From Bdellovibrio sp. (GTDB taxonomy: Bacteria > Bdellovibrionota > Bdellovibrionia > Bdellovibrionales > Bdellovibrionaceae): 8,321 bases of DNA. The notes beneath the pieces were generated by a model that saw only the letters and a program-made list of their open reading frames with translations, made no database searches and was not told the origin of the DNA. Positions 6,312-8,321 of the stretch are shown piece after piece. Each line of letters opens with the position of its first letter. The first letter of the stretch is position 1. Made by a program: the position numbers and the translations under genes. The stretch is taken from the NCBI GenBank assembly GCA_003176075.1, contig PSRN01000297.1:1-8321 (forward strand). Reading direction: 5' to 3'.

Positions 6312-6854
6312 ATGAAATATTTTCATTCCACCTTCCCAGCGATGGCATTGGGGATCACAATGATGCTGATGGCTCGTTCCTCAATAGCACTTAATCCCGG
6401 CGACCCCGCCCCCAGCCTAAGTATTCGCAACCAAAGCGGAAAGACGGTAAAACTTTCTGATTACAGCGGCAAATACGTGTTGTTGTATTTTTACCCGAAG
6501 GACAACACCCCGGGGTGTACGATAGAGGCCAAAAGTCTCAGAGATCATTATGCCGAGTTCACGAAACTCAATGCCGTCATTCTTGGCGTCTCCAAACAGG
6601 ATGAGACGAGCCATAAAGAATTTATCTCCCAACACCAGCTGCCCTTTGATCTACTGGTGGACTCCGACGGCACGCTCGCCAAATCCGTCGGCGTCGATTC
6701 AATTCCCGTCGTGGGCTTGCTCAAGCGGCAAAGTGTGTTGATTGATCCGGCCGGTCGCATCGCCAAGATTTACCGCGATGTGGATGCTGGCAAACACGCT
6801 GAAGAAGTTCTCGCCGATATTCAGAAGGTTCAAAAGCAGCCGAAACAAAAGTAA
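6312..6854 (+). CDS. Exported Bcp/PrxQ-type peroxiredoxin lacking the usual resolving cysteine
   Basis: This is a thioredoxin-fold peroxidase of the AhpC-TSA family that reduces hydrogen peroxide or alkyl hydroperoxides through one active Cys. It has 180 residues. Residues 1 to about 26 form a signal peptide (MKYFHSTFPA, hydrophobic core, likely cleavage after SSIA), so the enzyme should work in the periplasm, whereas E. coli Bcp is cytoplasmic. The catalytic motif is YFYPKDNTPGCT with peroxidatic Cys69 and Thr66. Arg139 (LLKRQSVLID) fits the conserved active-site Arg. In Bcp of the E. coli type a resolving Cys follows five residues later; here that position is Lys74 (CTIEAK). Cys69 is the only cysteine in the protein, so it must act as a 1-Cys enzyme with an outside thiol donor. 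No Shine-Dalgarno site precedes the ATG. An internal ATG at codon 11 would damage the signal peptide. It is divergent from the PBP and convergent with rlmL. Confidence 0.88.
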   Translation: MKYFHSTFPAMALGITMMLMARSSIALNPGDPAPSLSIRNQSGKTVKLSDYSGKYVLLYFYPKDNTPGCTIEAKSLRDHYAEFTKLNAVILGVSKQDETSHKEFISQHQLPFDLLVDSDGTLAKSVGVDSIPVVGLLKRQSVLIDPAGRIAKIYRDVDAGKHAEEVLADIQKVQKQPKQK

Positions 6855-6855
6855 G

Positions 6856-6883
6856 GGGTGTTTCCTCAATTGAGGAAACACCC
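6856..6883. terminator. Perfect 28-bp palindrome, probable bidirectional terminator
   Basis: The half-site GGGTGTTTCCTCAA is followed directly by its exact reverse complement, giving 14 perfect base pairs. In RNA at least 12 of these could pair around a tight loop. It begins two bases after the peroxiredoxin stop and ends three bases before the rlmL stop, so it serves both convergent genes. On the minus strand a T-rich stretch (CTTACTTTTGTTT) follows the stem. On the plus strand no T run follows. Confidence 0.75.
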
Positions 6884-6885
6884 AA

Positions 6886-8136
6886 TCAAGGACAAGTTCG
6901 GATATCGTAGCGCAAGAAACGACACTCAATAGCACCGTTGTAAACAAAATGCTTTCGCGAAGCCTTGAGTTTGAGGTTCGCCATTAAATCTTTGTTCCCC
7001 GAGAGAATCCAAATCGTCCAGCCGCGAAATTGGGTCTTCAAGGTGTGACTGAAGTCCCTGTACACGTCCCGAAGAATGTCCTCATCCCCAAGTCGGATGG
7101 CATAGGGTGGATTGGTGACGATGATCCCTCGCGGTGTGGGGGCCTGCAGAGTGCTGATGGGCGAATACTTAAATTGAATCAGGTGTTCAACCCCTGCCCG
7201 GGCCGCGTTGGCCCGCGCCATGGCTAGCGCCTTTCGATCGACGTCGAATCCATATAGAAGTACCGAGCTTGTGCCGGCAGCGGTATCTCTGAGCGACCCC
7301 GCCACCTTCCCCGCCTTCGCTTCGTCAGGTTTCATTCCTTCCGGTCTCACTTCGTCCGGTCTCACTTCGTCTGGTCTCACTTCGTCTGGTCTCACTTCGT
7401 GCTCAACAGCCGCTTCAAGGACCTCAGTGAATTCACCCTCGACATAACCTTTCAGATGCTGAAAGGCAAAATCGTGGCGGAAACTTCCAGGCGCCGTTCG
7501 CGTGAGCATCAGGGCCGCCTCGATCAAAAGCGTTCCCGACCCGCACATCGGATCCACGAGCGGCGTCTTCATATCCCATTCCGCCAAACGCAGAAGGCCG
7601 GCGGCCAAATTCTCTTTGATGGGAGCCTGACCCGCCTGCTTTCGGTAACCCCGTTGGTTCAGCGCGTTTCCGGTAGTGTCAAGCGACACATGAAAACAGT
7701 TCTTGTAACCGCGAATCCAAACGCGAAGATCAGGGCATTCGCGATCCACGTTGGGGCGGATATCATACTTGTCACGAAACTCGTCAACGATGGCGTCCTT
7801 CGCCTTCATGGCGACGAAGCGCTGGTCGCGCAGCTTGCAATCTTCCACCGACGCATCCACGGCGAGGGTTTGTTCCGGCGAAATGTACTTGGTAAAATCA
7901 TGTTTTCTCAGGTGAGAATAAATGTCCTCAGGCTGGTAGGCGTAAAAATCGAGGACGGGCTTTAAAATTCGCGACGCCAACCGGGATTCGAGATTGGCGC
8001 GATAGCAACCCCGCCAATTGGTGTCGAAGAGAACGCCGCTGGCAGTCCGTTCAAGCTTTGAAAAACCCAGCTCCTGCAATTCCTGCATCAATGGATCGAG
8101 CAGACCCTTGGCCGTCGTCGCAAAAAATTCCGCCAT
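6886..8136 (-). CDS. rlmL: THUMP-domain 23S rRNA (guanine-N2)-methyltransferase, RlmL type
   Basis: It is predicted to methylate the N2 of a guanine in 23S rRNA (G2445 in the E. coli RlmL case) with S-adenosylmethionine. It has 416 residues. An N-terminal ferredoxin-like part opens with MAEFFATTAKGL, followed by a THUMP RNA-binding domain (about 60-155, ending VWIRGYKNCFHVSLDTTG). The Rossmann methyltransferase domain has an N-terminal LNQRGYRKQAGQAPIKE segment, SAM motif I DPMCGSGTLLIEAA (195-208), an acidic motif YGFDVD (295-300) and catalytic motif IV TNPPYA (341-346). This is the stand-alone form, without the RlmK half fused in gamma-proteobacteria. Between motif I and YGFDVD lies an extra loop with pentapeptide repeats VRPDE (from residue 248). 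The start has a modest AGGG eight bases upstream. RlmL is the best assignment, but related THUMP enzymes such as YpsC-like proteins cannot be separated by eye. Confidence 0.87.
   Translation of the reverse strand: MAEFFATTAKGLLDPLMQELQELGFSKLERTASGVLFDTNWRGCYRANLESRLASRILKPVLDFYAYQPEDIYSHLRKHDFTKYISPEQTLAVDASVEDCKLRDQRFVAMKAKDAIVDEFRDKYDIRPNVDRECPDLRVWIRGYKNCFHVSLDTTGNALNQRGYRKQAGQAPIKENLAAGLLRLAEWDMKTPLVDPMCGSGTLLIEAALMLTRTAPGSFRHDFAFQHLKGYVEGEFTEVLEAAVEHEVRPDEVRPDEVRPDEVRPEGMKPDEAKAGKVAGSLRDTAAGTSSVLLYGFDVDRKALAMARANAARAGVEHLIQFKYSPISTLQAPTPRGIIVTNPPYAIRLGDEDILRDVYRDFSHTLKTQFRGWTIWILSGNKDLMANLKLKASRKHFVYNGAIECRFLRYDIRTCP
7313..7402 (-). repeat. 15-bp tandem repeat coding for VRPDE units inside rlmL
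   Basis: On the plus strand GGTCTCACTTCGTCC/T repeats at 7343, 7358 and 7373, with a fourth copy at 7388 matching for 13 of its 15 bases. Two degenerate copies precede them at 7328 (11 of 15 matches) and 7313 (10 of 15). Being 15 bases long, each unit adds five residues without shifting the frame. The central copies differ at a single base, pointing to recent slippage, while the flanking ones look older. Confidence 0.9.
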
Positions 8137-8155
8137 TTGCTTACCCTACCCGTCC

Positions 8156-8199
8156 TATCACCCGTGCCGGCTTCGCCGCCCACGCTATCACCTGTGGCG
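8156..8199. repeat. Intergenic GC-rich repeat, tandem pair upstream of rlmL
   Basis: The first unit (8156-8186) matches the minus strand of 6201-6171 at 27 of 31 positions. A second core begins 30 bases later (TATCACCTGTGGCG, 8186-8199) and matches the first core at 12 of 14 bases. Both lie in the 80-bp gap between the ETF:ubiquinone oxidoreductase stop and the rlmL start. I see no strong promoter or terminator in the gap. Confidence 0.7.
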
Positions 8200-8216
8200 C
8201 CCGCGCTGGCGGTTAT

Positions 8217-8321
8217 TCAAACCTCGTTGTAGCGAGGCCCGCCTCCACCCTCGGGAACGGTCCACTCGATATTCTCAAAGGGGCATTTGATATCACAGGT
8301 TTTGCAGTGAATACAGTTTGT
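8217..8321 (-). CDS. Electron transfer flavoprotein:ubiquinone oxidoreductase, C-terminal fragment
   Basis: Only the last 34 codons and the TGA stop are present; the gene continues beyond the right edge. The fragment starts TNCIHCKTCDIKCP and ends WTVPEGGGGPRYNEV. The cysteine spacing NCIHCKTCDIK followed by a PEGGGGPxY end is the signature of the 4Fe-4S domain of ETF:quinone oxidoreductase, a membrane-associated FAD/iron-sulfur enzyme. It passes electrons from fatty acid and amino acid oxidation, via ETF, to the quinone pool. The three cysteines of CIHCKTC would bind the cluster together with a fourth outside the window. A further Cys in DIKCP stands where many homologues have Asp. It is transcribed toward rlmL with 80 bp between, so the two could be co-transcribed. 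Confidence 0.88.
   Translation of the reverse strand, partial: TNCIHCKTCDIKCPFENIEWTVPEGGGGPRYNEV

Noticed and set aside
7313..7402. Repeat cluster considered as a CRISPR array
   Set aside because: The units are 15 bp, directly adjacent with no spacers, in frame and inside a coding region.
7399..7965. Plus-strand open frame of 188 codons opposite rlmL
   Set aside because: rlmL on the minus strand carries THUMP and methyltransferase motifs. The plus-strand frame has none.
8222..8237. CCTCG/CGAGG hairpin at the end of the ETF-QO gene as a terminator
   Set aside because: The stem is only five base pairs, it lies inside the coding end and no T run follows.

Overview
The window is a compact stretch of a Gram-negative, LPS-bearing bacterial chromosome of moderate GC. 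It carries an LpxD-family lipid A acyltransferase, a class A penicillin-binding protein (PBP) and the end of an ETF:ubiquinone oxidoreductase. An Ala/Lys/Pro-rich basic protein, a SirB2-like membrane protein and several lineage-specific low-complexity insertions suggest a Bdellovibrio-like or other 'delta'-type proteobacterium. That placement is inferred from protein style only. I see no tRNA, rRNA, CRISPR array, transposase, phage gene or attachment site.

Layout from left to right. Positions 1-45 hold copies of a short GC-rich intergenic repeat. A minus-strand gene (65-610) encodes a histone-H1-like basic tail joined to a small C-terminal Tudor/SH3-like domain. It diverges over 48 bp from a plus-strand pair: lpxD (659-1774) and an ATGA-coupled four-helix membrane protein (1771-2151). 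These converge on a minus-strand pair: a large class A PBP (first in transcription, 3251-6142, possibly from 6214) and, 16 bp downstream, an unrecognised exported 343-residue protein (2203-3234). Divergent from the PBP is an exported peroxiredoxin of the Bcp/PrxQ type that lacks the usual resolving cysteine (6312-6854). It ends at a perfect 28-bp palindrome shared with the convergent THUMP-domain rRNA methyltransferase RlmL (6886-8136). The right edge holds the last 34 codons of ETF:ubiquinone oxidoreductase (8217-8321, minus).

The main theme is the cell envelope: lipid A acylation, peptidoglycan synthesis and periplasmic thiol defence, beside housekeeping rRNA modification and electron transfer. 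I find no self-evident new defence or mobile system. The more unusual signals are: (1) a dispersed intergenic repeat, with two copies matching at 27 of 31 positions about 2 kb apart and relatives at the left edge; (2) that repeat lying inside the 5' extension of the longest PBP reading frame, which argues for a GTG start 72 bp downstream; (3) in-frame tandem-repeat or low-complexity expansions in three proteins, including one between two catalytic motifs of the PBP glycosyltransferase and one inside the RlmL methyltransferase domain; (4) the H1-tail plus Tudor-like fusion; and (5) the PBP plus exported-protein pair.
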